Assembly (NCBI RefSeq): GCF_965279675.1
Contig: NZ_CBDIIJ010000002.1
Coordinates: forward strand, 2,170,001-2,234,000
Source of the DNA: Mucisphaera sp965279675
GTDB lineage: Bacteria; Planctomycetota; Phycisphaerae; Phycisphaerales; Phycisphaeraceae
DNA: 64,000 nucleotides
Direction of reading: 5' to 3'
Below, in pieces: positions 1-8,636 of the stretch; position 1 is the stretch's first letter, and each line of letters starts with the position of its first letter. The translations under genes and the position numbers were made by a program. The notes beneath the pieces were generated by a model that was not told the origin of the DNA, made no database searches, and was given only the letters and a program-made list of their open reading frames with translations.

Positions 1-981
1 TATCGGAAGGTGAATGAGCTGCGGGGGATGCTGGCTTCGCTCATTGGGGCGCGGGGCGGTCATGAGATTGCGATGATGCCGAACACGTCGACGGGGCTGG
101 CGACGGTGGCACGTGGGCTGGACTGGCGTCGGGGCGACAGTGTTGTGATTACGGATGTGGAGTATCCGGCGAACCGGTATCCGTGGGAGGATCTGCAGCG
201 GTTTGGGGTGAAGCTGATCGAGGTGAAGCAGGGGCGTGATGGTCGTGTAGCGGCGGAGGATGTGTGTGCGGCGGTGGAGGATCGGACGCGGGTGGTGGCG
301 ATTTCGCACGTGCAGTATGCGTCGGGGTATAGGATTGACCTTGTGCCGATCGCGGAGACGGTGCATCGAGCGGGTGGGTATCTGTGTGTGGATGGGATTC
401 AGTCGGTGGGGATGTTGCCGGTGGATGTGCGAGCGATGGGTGTGGATTTTCTGGCGGCGGATGGTCACAAGTGGTTGCTGGGGCCAGAGGGAGCGGGGTT
501 TTTGTATGTGAAGGAGGATTTGTGTGAGGTGTTGCACCCGCCTGTCGTGGGGTGGCTGAACATGGTGAATGCGGAGGATTATGGGCGGTACGAGTATCGG
601 TTTCAGAAGGATGCTCGGCGGTTTGAGCCGGGGTCTTACAATATCCCGGGTTTGCTGGCGCTGCGGGGTGCCGTGGGGATGCTGATGGAGGTGGGGATCG
701 AGGAGGTTTGGCGGCGGGTGGAGGCGTTGACGGGGTTTGCGGAGACGGGGCTGCGGGAGCGGGGGTTTCGGGTGTTTTCGCCTCGGCGGCTGGCGGGGGA
801 GCGGAGCGGGATTGTGATGTTTGAGCCCAAAGAGGGGCAGGAGGCTGGGAAGGTGGTGCGGGGGTTGGCGGAGCGGGGGATGCACCTGGCGGTCAGGAGT
901 GGGCGGCTGCGGATGAGCCCGCACTTCTACAACACGGAAGGGCAGATTGAGGCGGTGCTTGGGGCGCTTGCCGAGGCTTAG
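1..981 (+). CDS. Class V aminotransferase, 5' truncated by window edge
   Basis: This is a PLP-dependent class V (NifS/isopenicillin-N-epimerase-like) aminotransferase or lyase. The frame is open from base 1, and a GTG at 10 is the first possible start inside the window. Family members are about 380 residues long and roughly 60 N-terminal residues appear to be missing, so the true start probably lies outside the window. Counting from the GTG, the TSTGL phosphate-binding segment is near residue 28, Asp128 (VDGIQS) should hold the pyridine nitrogen, and Lys154 in DGHKW is the Schiff-base lysine. No Fe-S-donor cysteine loop is visible, so a role as a true cysteine desulfurase is not supported and the substrate is unknown. 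Its stop overlaps that of the convergent next gene by 4 bp. Confidence 0.88.
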   Translation, partial: YRKVNELRGMLASLIGARGGHEIAMMPNTSTGLATVARGLDWRRGDSVVITDVEYPANRYPWEDLQRFGVKLIEVKQGRDGRVAAEDVCAAVEDRTRVVAISHVQYASGYRIDLVPIAETVHRAGGYLCVDGIQSVGMLPVDVRAMGVDFLAADGHKWLLGPEGAGFLYVKEDLCEVLHPPVVGWLNMVNAEDYGRYEYRFQKDARRFEPGSYNIPGLLALRGAVGMLMEVGIEEVWRRVEALTGFAETGLRERGFRVFSPRRLAGERSGIVMFEPKEGQEAGKVVRGLAERGMHLAVRSGRLRMSPHFYNTEGQIEAVLGALAEA

Positions 982-1754
982 TCGTTGTTGTCGGGGAGGG
1001 GGTGTTCTTCGACGCGGTATCCGCGGGCTGGGGGCTCGGTGCTGTAGTCGCGGTCGCGGACGGGGACGCTGGTTTCGGGGCGGAGGAGGTCGATGATGGA
1101 TTCGTTCTCGGAGCTATCGAGTGTTCGGACGCGTCGGGGGAGGGCGGTGTCGTTGTCGTACCAGAGTTCGATGAGGGTCTGTTCGATGTCGAGGTGTTCG
1201 CGGGGCGTGAGGCGGAGGAGGAAGGTGTTTTCGGGGTCGTCGTTGGAGGTGGGGGCGGTTTCGACGTGGAAGCGGGTGAGGACTTCGTTTTTCCTGAGGT
1301 TGAGGGGGAGGCTAAAGGGGCCGGAGCCGAAGCGGAGGGGGTCGGCTTCGGCGACGTTCTGGTTTTCGTCGATGATTTCGCGTCGGATGAAAAGCTGTTC
1401 GTCTTCGAGTTTCTCGGCGAGGTAGCGGCCATCGAAGATGTACCAGCGGTTCTGGTTGTCGCGGCGTCCGTCGACGATGAGGTATTCGAAGTGGACGGCG
1501 AAGCGGGCGGGTGGTCCGGCGGCGTAGCGGAGTTCGCCGAAGCGTCGTTGTTCGTCGCCGAGGAGGCCCTGGATGCGGTCGTAGCGGAGGCGTGCGCGGA
1601 GGGAGGTGAGGTTATCGGAGGCCTGCTCGACGCGTTCGAGGAGCGCGACGGCCTCGGCGGAGGCTTCCGGGTCGGCGGGAGCCTCTTCCTGAGCGATTGC
1701 CAGGGCGGTGAGGGTGAGGAGCAGGATGCAGGCGAGGAGGGGGGTTCGGCTCAT
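978..1754 (-). CDS. Secreted LolA-like protein
   Basis: The 258-residue product has a clear signal peptide (residues 1-21, hydrophobic core LLACILLLTLTALAIA, cleavage before QEE). The mature part resembles the LolA/outer-membrane lipoprotein-sorting fold: an N-terminal helix with 'NLTSLRARLRYDR', then alternating beta strands (FAVHFEYLIVDG, RWYIFDGRYLAEK, LIELWYDNDTALPRRV). This assignment rests on strand pattern and length, so it is tentative. The family carries lipids or lipoproteins in the periplasm. A TATAAC box lies 6 nt before the ATG with no Shine-Dalgarno sequence. The gene converges on the aminotransferase. It could also be a DUF-type periplasmic protein without lipid-carrier function. 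Confidence 0.7.
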   Translation of the reverse strand: MSRTPLLACILLLTLTALAIAQEEAPADPEASAEAVALLERVEQASDNLTSLRARLRYDRIQGLLGDEQRRFGELRYAAGPPARFAVHFEYLIVDGRRDNQNRWYIFDGRYLAEKLEDEQLFIRREIIDENQNVAEADPLRFGSGPFSLPLNLRKNEVLTRFHVETAPTSNDDPENTFLLRLTPREHLDIEQTLIELWYDNDTALPRRVRTLDSSENESIIDLLRPETSVPVRDRDYSTEPPARGYRVEEHPLPDNND

Positions 1755-1760
1755 ACCGCT

Positions 1761-1766
1761 GTTATA
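1761..1766 (-). promoter_or_regulatory. Candidate -10 box of the LolA-like gene
   Basis: Read on the minus strand this is TATAAC, followed by six bases and then the ATG at 1754. This would put transcription initiation at or next to the start codon. No convincing -35 element or Shine-Dalgarno sequence is visible. Confidence 0.35.
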
Positions 1767-1799
1767 CGTTTTGGGCGCGGGTTGGGTTTGGCGATTGTG

Positions 1800-2576
1800 T
1801 CAGGCGGCCCAGGTGTTGGCGGGTTGGCGGATGATCTGGTGGGTGGGGTCGAGGCGTGTGAGCTGCTGGGCGATGGTGTCTGAGAGGTCGCCTAAGTGTC
1901 CAACGTACCAGCCGGCGAGGCAGGGGTGTCCGGCGATGCGGTCGATCTGCTGGCGGATGGTGTCTTCGACACGGGCTTCGGCGTCGAGTGGGATGGACTG
2001 GAGGAGGAGGATGCCGGCGCGGTCGGCGGCTTCGTAGAGCAGTTCGGTGCCGAAGTGGTCGCGGACAAAGAGCAGGGACTGGCCGGTGGCGGGTAGGAGT
2101 TTCTGCTCGGCGATGCGGTCGATGGTCAGGACGTTATCGAAATGGAAGGGTTTGCCGTTGACGAGGAAGCTTGGGGAGCCGGCGGTGTTCTGCTCGGGTT
2201 CCTGGCGGACGGAGGTGAGGCCGATGGTTGTGGTTTGTTCGTCGAGGGGTTCGTCGTTTTCGAGGAGGGTGAGCTTGAGTTCGTAGAGATTCTGATGGCC
2301 CATGCCTGCGGGCCACCACCGCTCGGGTTCGACGAGGTCGAAGCGGATGCGGCCGTTGTGGTTTTCATCGAGCGGGGTTCGGGTCTGGCCTTCGTCGTGG
2401 AAGCCGTCGAGGCTGTTGATCTCGACGTAGACGTCGACGGCGGCGGGAGGTGTGAGGTTGACGCCATCGGTGGGTACGGGTGGCAGGGTCTGGAACTGTG
2501 TGTCGATGACGGCCTGGTGCTGGTCGACGTAGCGGATGAGTGGGCGTATGGATCCGAGTCGGAGTCTGCTGGACAT
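1800..2576 (-). CDS. GH2-derived protein lacking catalytic residues
   Basis: The N-terminal part resembles the immunoglobulin-like domain of family 2 glycoside hydrolases: 'RWWPAGMGHQNLYELKLTL' followed by TTIGLTSVRQ (family pattern: PWWP.G...LY.L, then IGFR). Then comes FLVNGKPFHF, the usual lead-in to the TIM barrel. The rest is a shortened barrel: LYEAADRAGILLLQ matches the 'fyd.cDelGilv' strand, and AGHPCLAGWYVGHL stands where active enzymes have NHPS...W..GNE. The acid/base Glu is therefore absent, and there is no room for the nucleophile. There is no signal peptide. The ATG at 2576 is chosen because GGGAGG lies 8 nt upstream; a longer reading from 2627 has no comparable site. It is likely a non-catalytic carbohydrate-related protein of unknown role. 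Confidence 0.65.
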   Translation of the reverse strand: MSSRLRLGSIRPLIRYVDQHQAVIDTQFQTLPPVPTDGVNLTPPAAVDVYVEINSLDGFHDEGQTRTPLDENHNGRIRFDLVEPERWWPAGMGHQNLYELKLTLLENDEPLDEQTTTIGLTSVRQEPEQNTAGSPSFLVNGKPFHFDNVLTIDRIAEQKLLPATGQSLLFVRDHFGTELLYEAADRAGILLLQSIPLDAEARVEDTIRQQIDRIAGHPCLAGWYVGHLGDLSDTIAQQLTRLDPTHQIIRQPANTWAA

Positions 2577-2750
2577 GTTTTGGGCCTCCCGTAAGGGCGG
2601 ATGGGACGACAGGCGTTCTTCATCCATACCTCATTTAGGCACAAAGTCCAGATCGGATCTGCATAGGGCGGGAAGTTGATAAATGGGGAGGACCCAAACA
2701 TGCGTGTTTGGGGCGTTGGGGGAGGGTCTTATATATGACTTCGGGTTAGA

Positions 2751-3056
2751 TCAGGCGTCAGCTGTTTGCGGGCAGGTGGCTTCGATGAGATGGACGATCT
2801 GGTCGTAGCCCGGGATGAGCCGGTCGATTTTGGCGTAGCCGTTGGCCTGGCAGGTGACGAGGCAGGTGTCGTGGTTGATGATCCAGCGGGCGGCGAGCTT
2901 GGGCTTCTCGAACTCGAACCAGACGTTGACGGATTCGGGTTCGGGGATGCGTTGTTCAGCTGCCAATTGGTAGAGGCCCTCTGCGACGTCCTGGATCGCC
3001 TGGATGCTGCGTGTGACTTCCTGGATGCGTTGGACTTCTGTCTGGAGGGGTGTCAT
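2751..3056 (-). CDS. Hypothetical protein, 101 aa
   Basis: I do not recognise this family. The product is small and soluble, with a helical N-terminal half (residues 1-37, heptad-like 'VTRSIQAIQDVAEGLYQLAAEQ') and a mixed C-terminal half containing WFEFEKPKLAARWIINHDTCLVTCQANGYAKIDRLIPGYDQIVHLI. The two Cys residues in DTCLVTC are four apart but there is no second pair, so a zinc site is not supported. Codon choice fits its neighbours and the frame is closed by stops on both sides. The ribosome binding site is weak (AAAG about 7 nt before ATG). It sits alone between the GH2-like gene and a divergent intergenic region. Confidence 0.55.
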   Translation of the reverse strand: MTPLQTEVQRIQEVTRSIQAIQDVAEGLYQLAAEQRIPEPESVNVWFEFEKPKLAARWIINHDTCLVTCQANGYAKIDRLIPGYDQIVHLIEATCPQTADA

Positions 3057-3365
3057 GGTTTGCTTTCTGATCGCGGCCTGGCGATCACGTGGCTGACTAC
3101 TTCTTTTATTCTGTCTTTGGAAGGGTGGTCGGCAAGGGCTGCTTGTGGTGGTGTCAACCCCCTGAACAGGTTGTTTAAGGGGTTTGGAGCCGATGAGGCG
3201 TGATTCTGCCCATTTATTTTTTAGGATTCTTTTGGGATTTGATCGTTTATTGGGTTGATCTGATCCCGTTTGGTGTCGATTGAGTGTTGTTGCGTCTTGG
3301 TGGCGGGCTTGAGGGGTATGGGGCTTTCGATTGGCTTTGGGTCTTTGGAGGGCTACTCTTTGTTT
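3057..3365. other. Intergenic region without a gene
   Basis: This 309-base divergent spacer between the 101-aa gene and the pseudopilin gene holds no convincing ORF. It contains two small inverted repeats, TGATCGC/GCGATCA at 3068-3087 and AACCCC/GGGGTT at 3156-3184 with an inner CCTG-AA-CAGG hairpin, and an AT-richer stretch at about 3205-3265 that could hold promoters. No RNA family was recognised. Confidence 0.5.
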
Positions 3366-4133
3366 ATGCGTGAGAAGCGAAGGTCAGGCTTTACGCTGAT
3401 CGAGTTGCTGGTGGTGTTGAGCATCGTGGCGCTGCTGATGGGGCTGCTTCTGCCGGTGTTGAGTCGGGCGCGGCCGGCGGCTCAGGCGGTGCAGTGCATG
3501 AGTCATCTGCGGCAGCTGGCGGTGGCTCAGCAGGCTTATCACATCGAGCACGATCGGTTCGCGCGGTTGTGGGCGGGTTCGATGAGCGATGGCGAGGCGG
3601 TGAATGTGACGGTGATCACGCCGTTGCAGGAGATGCTGGGGCTGGATGTGGATGGGGCGCGTCGGCTGACGGAGGCGGGGTCGGTTATGCATTGTCCGAC
3701 GGTGCAGGCGGAGGACTTCGATGAGCTGAGGGGTAAGGGCTTGAGGCCTTTTCCGGGCGAGCAGTTTTCGTCGTATGGGATTAACGGGGCGATGTACTTT
3801 GATCGGTGGGGTTTTTCGGCGTCGGTGATTCCTTCGCCTAGTTCGATCATCATTCTGGGCGAGCAGGCTCTGGAGCCGTTCGAGCGGATGGTGACCTCGG
3901 ACGGGATATATGTGACGCCTGGGTTTGTGAGGTGGACGCCTCTAGCAAACCATGATCCGGACCGCGGGTATCGGCATGATGCTCGGGGCGGGAACATGGC
4001 TTATGCGGACGGGCACGTGGCCATGACGATGCACGAGGCGTTGCCGCTTGATGGTGGGCGGTGGCACTGGTGGGATGCGTCGGGGGATCCATTCGACATG
4101 AACGAGCCCGAACGGTGCGGGTGCGACGAGTAG
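3366..4133 (+). CDS. Type II secretion/pilin-like pseudopilin with N-methylation motif
   Basis: The 255-residue product begins with a short basic leader and a prepilin-peptidase site, RRSGFTLIELLVVLSIVALL: cleavage after Gly8, Phe at +1, Glu at +5. The hydrophobic helix spans about residues 9-30. The globular part has the QCMSHLRQLAVAQQAYHIEH segment and a C-terminal NMAYADGHVAMTM box typical of the planctomycete 'prepilin-type N-terminal cleavage/methylation' and H-X9-DG proteins. These are expressed in very many copies per genome and are presumed exported, cell-envelope pseudopilins. An upstream in-frame start at 3270 would bury the leader behind 32 residues, so the ATG at 3366 was chosen. 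It converges on sdhB. Confidence 0.9.
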   Translation: MREKRRSGFTLIELLVVLSIVALLMGLLLPVLSRARPAAQAVQCMSHLRQLAVAQQAYHIEHDRFARLWAGSMSDGEAVNVTVITPLQEMLGLDVDGARRLTEAGSVMHCPTVQAEDFDELRGKGLRPFPGEQFSSYGINGAMYFDRWGFSASVIPSPSSIIILGEQALEPFERMVTSDGIYVTPGFVRWTPLANHDPDRGYRHDARGGNMAYADGHVAMTMHEALPLDGGRWHWWDASGDPFDMNEPERCGCDE

Positions 4134-4168
4134 CTTGATGCGAGTGCGAAGTCCGGGAGGCTGTCAGC

Positions 4169-4945
4169 TTATTTCTTGCCCATGAAGAACTTCTTGACCG
4201 AGTGGACGGTGATCTGCCGGCCGATACGCGCGATGGCTTCGGTGAGGGGCACGCCTTTGGGGCAGACCTTGACGCAGTTCTGGGCGTTGCCGCAGTCGCT
4301 GACGCCACCTGGGCCCATGAGGGCTTCGAGGCGGTCGGCTTTGAGCTGCTTGCCGGTCTCGTGCTCGTTGAAGTAGAGGGCCTGTGCGATGGCCTGCGGG
4401 CCGATGAACTCGTTGTCTTTTTCGAACTGCGGGCAGGCTTCGAGGCAGCATCCGCAGGTCATGCAGCGGGAGAGGGCGTAGCGGAACTCCTGGGATTCCT
4501 GGGATTCCTGCGGGCCTTCGCCGAGGTCGTGGGTGCCGTCGATGGGGACCCAGCCCTTGACCTTCTTGAGGTTGTCGAACATGCGCTGGCGGTCGACGAA
4601 GAGGTCGCGGACGACGGGGAACTTGGTCATGGGCTCGACGGTGATGGTGTCGCCTTCGGGCAGCATCTCGTCGACAAGGGTCGAGCAGGACTGCTTGACC
4701 TTGCCGTTGATGTTCATGGTGCAGGAGCCGCAGACTTCTTCTAGGCAGCCGGAGTCCCAGACGGGTGAGGTGGTTGGCTTGCCCTCAACGGTCACCGGGT
4801 TGGCGGCGACGTACTGGAGGACGGAGATGATGTTCTGTCCGGGCCGGTAGGGGACTTCGAAGGTCTCGTAGTAAGCGGGCTGGGAGGGAGCGTCCTGGCG
4901 CTTGATCCTGACCTTGTATTTTTCGGGCTTGTTTTGGGCGATCAT
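4169..4945 (-). CDS. sdhB: Succinate dehydrogenase iron-sulfur subunit
   Basis: This is the electron-transfer subunit of complex II, passing electrons from SdhA flavin to the membrane quinone site. The 258-residue product carries the plant-type [2Fe-2S] cysteines in DSGCLEEVCGSC...C, and then the ferredoxin-like clusters CMTCGCCLEACP and CGNAQNCVKVCPKG. The order and spacing match SdhB. It is the last gene of the sdhC-sdhA-sdhB operon, 51 bp after sdhA, and acts at the cytoplasmic face of the membrane. An SdhB/FrdB distinction cannot be made from sequence alone. The presence of the diheme-type SdhC subunit and KorAB elsewhere fits a TCA role. Confidence 0.96.
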   Translation of the reverse strand: MIAQNKPEKYKVRIKRQDAPSQPAYYETFEVPYRPGQNIISVLQYVAANPVTVEGKPTTSPVWDSGCLEEVCGSCTMNINGKVKQSCSTLVDEMLPEGDTITVEPMTKFPVVRDLFVDRQRMFDNLKKVKGWVPIDGTHDLGEGPQESQESQEFRYALSRCMTCGCCLEACPQFEKDNEFIGPQAIAQALYFNEHETGKQLKADRLEALMGPGGVSDCGNAQNCVKVCPKGVPLTEAIARIGRQITVHSVKKFFMGKK

Positions 4946-4996
4946 GTTTGGCTCGCTGGTTGCTGCGATGTTTACCTGATAGTGCGGCGGGGCGGA

Positions 4997-6928
4997 TTAC
5001 TTGGCGGCCGCGGCTTCTTTCTTCTCGTCTTGTTTCTTATCGACGGAGCCGTAGGTACGGGCTCGGGGCTCAACCATGGGCTGTGGCACGTCTTCGTACC
5101 AGACCTCGCATTTATCGAGGTTGGCGTCGTACTTGACCATGGAGGTCTTGAGGAACGGATCGTCGATGCGTTCGGGGTAGTCGGGTCGGTAGTGGGAGCC
5201 GCGGGATTCCTTGCGGAGGATGGCGGATTCGATGACGGCGTCGGCGTAGATGAGCATGTCCCCTACGGCCCGGGTGAAGAGCAGGTTCTGGTTGGTCCAG
5301 TGTCCTGTGTCGGAGAGCTTGAGGGAGCTGAACTGCTCCTTGAGTTCGGCGACCTTCTCGCGGGCCTGGATCATGCGCTGCTCTTCGCGGATGACGGTGC
5401 AGGCGTCGGTCATTTCTTCGCCAAGTACGCGGTGGATCTCGTAGGGGTTGTGCTGGCCGTCGTTGGCCTCGAACTTGGCGATGAGGTCTTTTTCCTGCTG
5501 AATCTGATCGTTGATGAGGTTCTCAGAGAGGTCGGCGGCTCGGGTGCCGGTGTGGTCCTTGGCGTGGTTGGCGACGGAGAGGCCGCAATAGAGGCCGTCG
5601 AAGATGCAGGAGAGGAGTGCGTTGGCGCCGAGGCGTGTCCCGCCGTGGTACTGGTAGTTGACTTCACCGAAGGCGTAGAGGCCTTCGAGGTTGGTCATCA
5701 TGTTTTTGGGGTCGCCGTATTTGAGCCCGCAGATCTTGCCATCGGGGGCGATGGTTTTGCGGTCGTTGGGGTCGGCGTCGTCGTCGGCTTCGCGCCATTC
5801 TTCGGTGTAGGTGGTCCAGAGCCCGCCCATGGAGTAGTGGACGGCGGGGAAGATCTTCATGGGGACTTCGGTCGGGTCGTCGCCGGTGAACTTCTCGTAG
5901 ATCTCGAGGATGGATTTGAGCTTGTTCTTGGTGGTTTGTGGGAGGTGTGAGACGTCGAGGTAGACCATGCGTCCGCCGCCGATGCCATAGCCTTCCTGGC
6001 ACTTCCAGAAGATCTCGCGAGTGGCGATGTCACGGGGGACGAGGTTGCCGTAGGCGGGGTATTTTTCTTCGAGGAAGTACATGCGTTCTTCCTCGGGGAT
6101 ATCGAGTGGGTGGCGGTTATCGCCTTTTTTGCGGGGGACCCAGACCCGGCCGCCTTCGCCACGGGCGGACTCGGACATGAGTCGGCATTTGTCTTCGCCT
6201 GGGATGGCGGTGGGGTGGACCTGGATGAACTCGGGGTTGCCGAGGTACGCGCCGTGTCGATAGGCACGCGCAGCGGCGGCGCCGGTGCAGATGACGGACA
6301 TGGTGGACTTGCCGAAGAGCAGTCCGTTGCCGCCTGTGGCCAGGACGACGGCGTCGGCGGGGAAGGCCTTGATTTCCATGGTTCGGACGTCCTGGGCGAT
6401 GATGCCCTTGACGTCGCCGGCCTCGTCCTTGAGTGGTCGGAGGAACTCCCAGAACTCGTACTTGGTGACTTTGCCTTCGGCTTCGTAGCGTCGGGTTTGT
6501 TCGTCGAGGGCGTAGAGTAGTTGCTGTCCGGTGGAGGCTCCTGCGAAGTGGGTTCGCTTGAAGAGGGATCCGCCGAAGAGCCGGAGATCGCGTTCGCCTT
6601 CGAAGGTTCGGTTGAAGGGAACGCCCATGCGGTCGAGTAGGTCGATGACCTTGGGTGCCCAGTGGGCCATTTCGTAGACGGGCGGCTGGTGGTTGAGGAA
6701 GTCGCCGCCGTAGAGCGTCTCATCCATGTGCTGCCACTCGGAGTAGCCCTGCTGGCGGGCGACCTTGTTGCAGGCGTTGATGCCGCCTTGTGCGCAGACG
6801 GAGTGTGAGCGTTTGACGGGTACGACGGAGAAGAGGTCGACGGGCGTACCGGCTTCGGCGACGCGGACGGCGGCTGCGAGTCCGGCGAGTCCTCCGCCTA
6901 CGACGATGACTCGGGGTTGGGTGCTCAC
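4997..6928 (-). CDS. sdhA: Succinate dehydrogenase flavoprotein subunit
   Basis: This is the catalytic subunit of complex II, oxidising succinate to fumarate. The 643-residue chain starts with the FAD dinucleotide fold VIVVGGGLAGLAAAVRVAEAG. His42 in RSHSVCAQGG is the expected covalent FAD attachment residue. The active-site segment HPTAIPGEDKCRLMSESARGEGG and the capping-domain features are present. The GTG start at 6928 is preceded by AGGAAG with a 6-nt spacer. The neighbours are sdhC upstream (119-bp gap) and sdhB downstream. The C-terminal Lys/Ala-rich tail (KKQDEKKEAAAAK) is a minor extension. Confidence 0.97.
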   Translation of the reverse strand: MSTQPRVIVVGGGLAGLAAAVRVAEAGTPVDLFSVVPVKRSHSVCAQGGINACNKVARQQGYSEWQHMDETLYGGDFLNHQPPVYEMAHWAPKVIDLLDRMGVPFNRTFEGERDLRLFGGSLFKRTHFAGASTGQQLLYALDEQTRRYEAEGKVTKYEFWEFLRPLKDEAGDVKGIIAQDVRTMEIKAFPADAVVLATGGNGLLFGKSTMSVICTGAAAARAYRHGAYLGNPEFIQVHPTAIPGEDKCRLMSESARGEGGRVWVPRKKGDNRHPLDIPEEERMYFLEEKYPAYGNLVPRDIATREIFWKCQEGYGIGGGRMVYLDVSHLPQTTKNKLKSILEIYEKFTGDDPTEVPMKIFPAVHYSMGGLWTTYTEEWREADDDADPNDRKTIAPDGKICGLKYGDPKNMMTNLEGLYAFGEVNYQYHGGTRLGANALLSCIFDGLYCGLSVANHAKDHTGTRAADLSENLINDQIQQEKDLIAKFEANDGQHNPYEIHRVLGEEMTDACTVIREEQRMIQAREKVAELKEQFSSLKLSDTGHWTNQNLLFTRAVGDMLIYADAVIESAILRKESRGSHYRPDYPERIDDPFLKTSMVKYDANLDKCEVWYEDVPQPMVEPRARTYGSVDKKQDEKKEAAAAK

Positions 6929-7047
6929 GGGTTGCTTCCTTTGCTGCCAGTGCTTGTGATTTCGGTTCCGGCCGAGACTAAGGGTTTGCCCTAAGTTTAT
7001 GCATCGGCTGGTTCGGGAGCGACCTTTTCAGGTCATTTTCTGAGGTT

Positions 7048-7899
7048 TTATGGGTTGTAGACGGCGGGTTCGGCGACGGGTGTCGCTGACTCGACGAGTG
7101 CGGGATCGGTGCCTTCGATGAGGATCTGCATGGCTTCGAGTTCGGCGGGGGAGAGTTCGTACGCCCAGGAGCCCCAGAGGGCAAAGGCCGTGAAGATGCT
7201 CAGGCTGACACCGACGGCGGCACAGACGTATCCCCAGCGTCTCATGGACTGGACGCTGGTGGTGACACCCCAGGTGATGGCTGAGGTCCAGAGGCCGTTG
7301 GCCCAGTGGAAGACGGCGGAGTAGGCCCCGAGGATGTAGAGGATGGAGACGAGGATGGCGAGGGTGAGGTTCTGCTGGAGGCCGCCTTGGAGGGCCAGGG
7401 CGAGGCTGGCGGAGGAGAGGGGGACTTCGGTGCCGTCGGCGGTGTGGCCGTAGACGTAGAAGGGGGTGTACCAGCCGAAGATGTCCCATCCCCAGCGGAG
7501 GGTGGCGACGTGTAGGAAGACGAAGATGAGGGCGATGATGCCGGTGACGCGTTGGGCGACGTAGCGGACGTTGCCGTAGTAGCGGTAGGACTTGACGTTG
7601 TTCTTGCCGGTGAAGGTGTAGAGGATGCCGAGTCCGGCGTGGAAGGCGATGGGCAGCCAGAGGCCGAAGATCTCGACGAAGATCATGGCGGGGATGGTGC
7701 CGTGGATCCATTCGACTTCGTGCTGGAAGGCGTCTTCCATGCCGAGAGGCTTGGCGGCCATCTGCATGTTGGTGAAGAGGTGGAACATCAGGAACATGCC
7801 GATGGGCACGATGCCTGTGAGGGAGTGGAGCCTCCTCAGGAGGAAGTGGTGTTTGTCGAGGAATCCCTGAGGTTCGGGTGAGGCGGTAGCAGTCGACAC
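7048..7899 (-). CDS. sdhC: Succinate dehydrogenase cytochrome b subunit (B. subtilis type)
   Basis: This is the membrane anchor and haem subunit of complex II. The 283-residue protein has about five membrane helices. One histidine lies in each of the first four: H40 (FLMFHLF), H87 (IAFHAGL), H130 (VFLHVAT) and H198 (SAVFHWA). This is the pattern of diheme class SdhC proteins such as that of Bacillus subtilis, which reduce menaquinone. It is about 80 residues longer than that protein, mainly in loops and the C-terminus. The GTG start at 7899 has AAGGAA 7 nt upstream. It is the first gene of sdhCAB. Confidence 0.93.
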   Translation of the reverse strand: MSTATASPEPQGFLDKHHFLLRRLHSLTGIVPIGMFLMFHLFTNMQMAAKPLGMEDAFQHEVEWIHGTIPAMIFVEIFGLWLPIAFHAGLGILYTFTGKNNVKSYRYYGNVRYVAQRVTGIIALIFVFLHVATLRWGWDIFGWYTPFYVYGHTADGTEVPLSSASLALALQGGLQQNLTLAILVSILYILGAYSAVFHWANGLWTSAITWGVTTSVQSMRRWGYVCAAVGVSLSIFTAFALWGSWAYELSPAELEAMQILIEGTDPALVESATPVAEPAVYNP

Positions 7900-8000
7900 T
7901 GGGAGTTTCCTTGGATCGGGTTCGCCGGGGTGTTGCGTGGTTCCGGGGCTATCAGGATACAGATAAGTCTCTTGTGTGGCCAGTGGTCCGTTTCATCGGA

Positions 8001-8504
8001 TCAGAGGGCGTGCTCGGTTCCGGGCGGAATGGGCGGGGTGCCCGGTGCGCCGGGTTGACCGGGTGGGGTCTGGGCCTGGGGGGAGGCCATGTAGACGAAT
8101 TGTGTTCTCAATTCCTGAAGGGTGAGTTTGATGGTTTGGGCCTCTTCGTCTGAGAGGTTGCCGCGGGTTTTCTCTTCGAGGACGCCGAGGAGATCGATGT
8201 GGAACTTGGCGAGTTCGAGGTCGGGCGGGATGGGCTGGCCGGTGCGTCGGTCGGCGAAGGCGCCGAGTGACATGAGGGCCTGGGTGGCGATGGAGGAGAG
8301 GAGGGTTTCGAAGGAGGCGGCGGGGATGCCGTTGGGGCCTGGGGTTCCGGCTTCGCCTGCGGGGCCTGCTTTGGCGGCGGCTTCGGCTTCGCGGGCTTTG
8401 GCCTGTTCGGCGAGCTTCTGTTTTTCGGCCTGAGCCTGTGATTTCCAGTCGGAGTCGACGATGATCTTGGGCGGGTCCTGGGGGGCGTCTTCGCCTGGGG
8501 GCAT
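8001..8504 (-). CDS. DUF1844 domain protein
   Basis: The N-terminal third (residues 1-60) is disordered: an acidic and Lys/Ala-rich segment (WKSQAQAEKQKLAEQAKAREAEAAAK) followed by a Gly/Pro linker. The C-terminal part, from about residue 62, matches the DUF1844 pattern: FETLLSSIATQALMSLGAF, then AKFHIDLLGVLEEKTRGNLSDEEAQTIKLTLQELRTQFVYM. The function is unknown. Homologues occur widely in planctomycetes and other deep bacterial groups as small soluble proteins. A TATACT box lies 32 nt upstream, and GAAAGG provides a ribosome site. It is divergent from hisI. Confidence 0.85.
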   Translation of the reverse strand: MPPGEDAPQDPPKIIVDSDWKSQAQAEKQKLAEQAKAREAEAAAKAGPAGEAGTPGPNGIPAASFETLLSSIATQALMSLGAFADRRTGQPIPPDLELAKFHIDLLGVLEEKTRGNLSDEEAQTIKLTLQELRTQFVYMASPQAQTPPGQPGAPGTPPIPPGTEHAL

Positions 8505-8536
8505 GGGGAGGGCCTTTCGGGGAGTGAGGTGTCTGG

Positions 8537-8542
8537 AGTATA
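8537..8542 (-). promoter_or_regulatory. Candidate -10 box of the DUF1844 gene
   Basis: The minus strand reads CCGGGCTATACT, giving TATACT 32 nt before the ATG. The GGCTATACT context recurs before the tRNA-Ala gene and, as GGCTATAGT, before resB. Confidence 0.4.
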
Positions 8543-8636
8543 GCCCGGAATTGGGCGGCGTTTGGTGGTGGTGGGGGTGTGGAATCGGCTATGGTGCGGG
8601 GCTTGAGATATGAGGCGTATGGACGCCAGAAAGTGA

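Noticed and set aside
1002..1883. Acidic, Gly/Val-rich 293-residue open frame on the plus strand
   Set aside because: It is the mirror of the LolA-like and GH2-like genes; its composition is the antisense product of a GC-rich gene and it shows no family motif or ribosome site.
4934..5950. 338-residue open frame opposite sdhA
   Set aside because: It runs antisense to the strongly supported sdhA, is Gly/Val/Asp-rich and has no recognisable domain.
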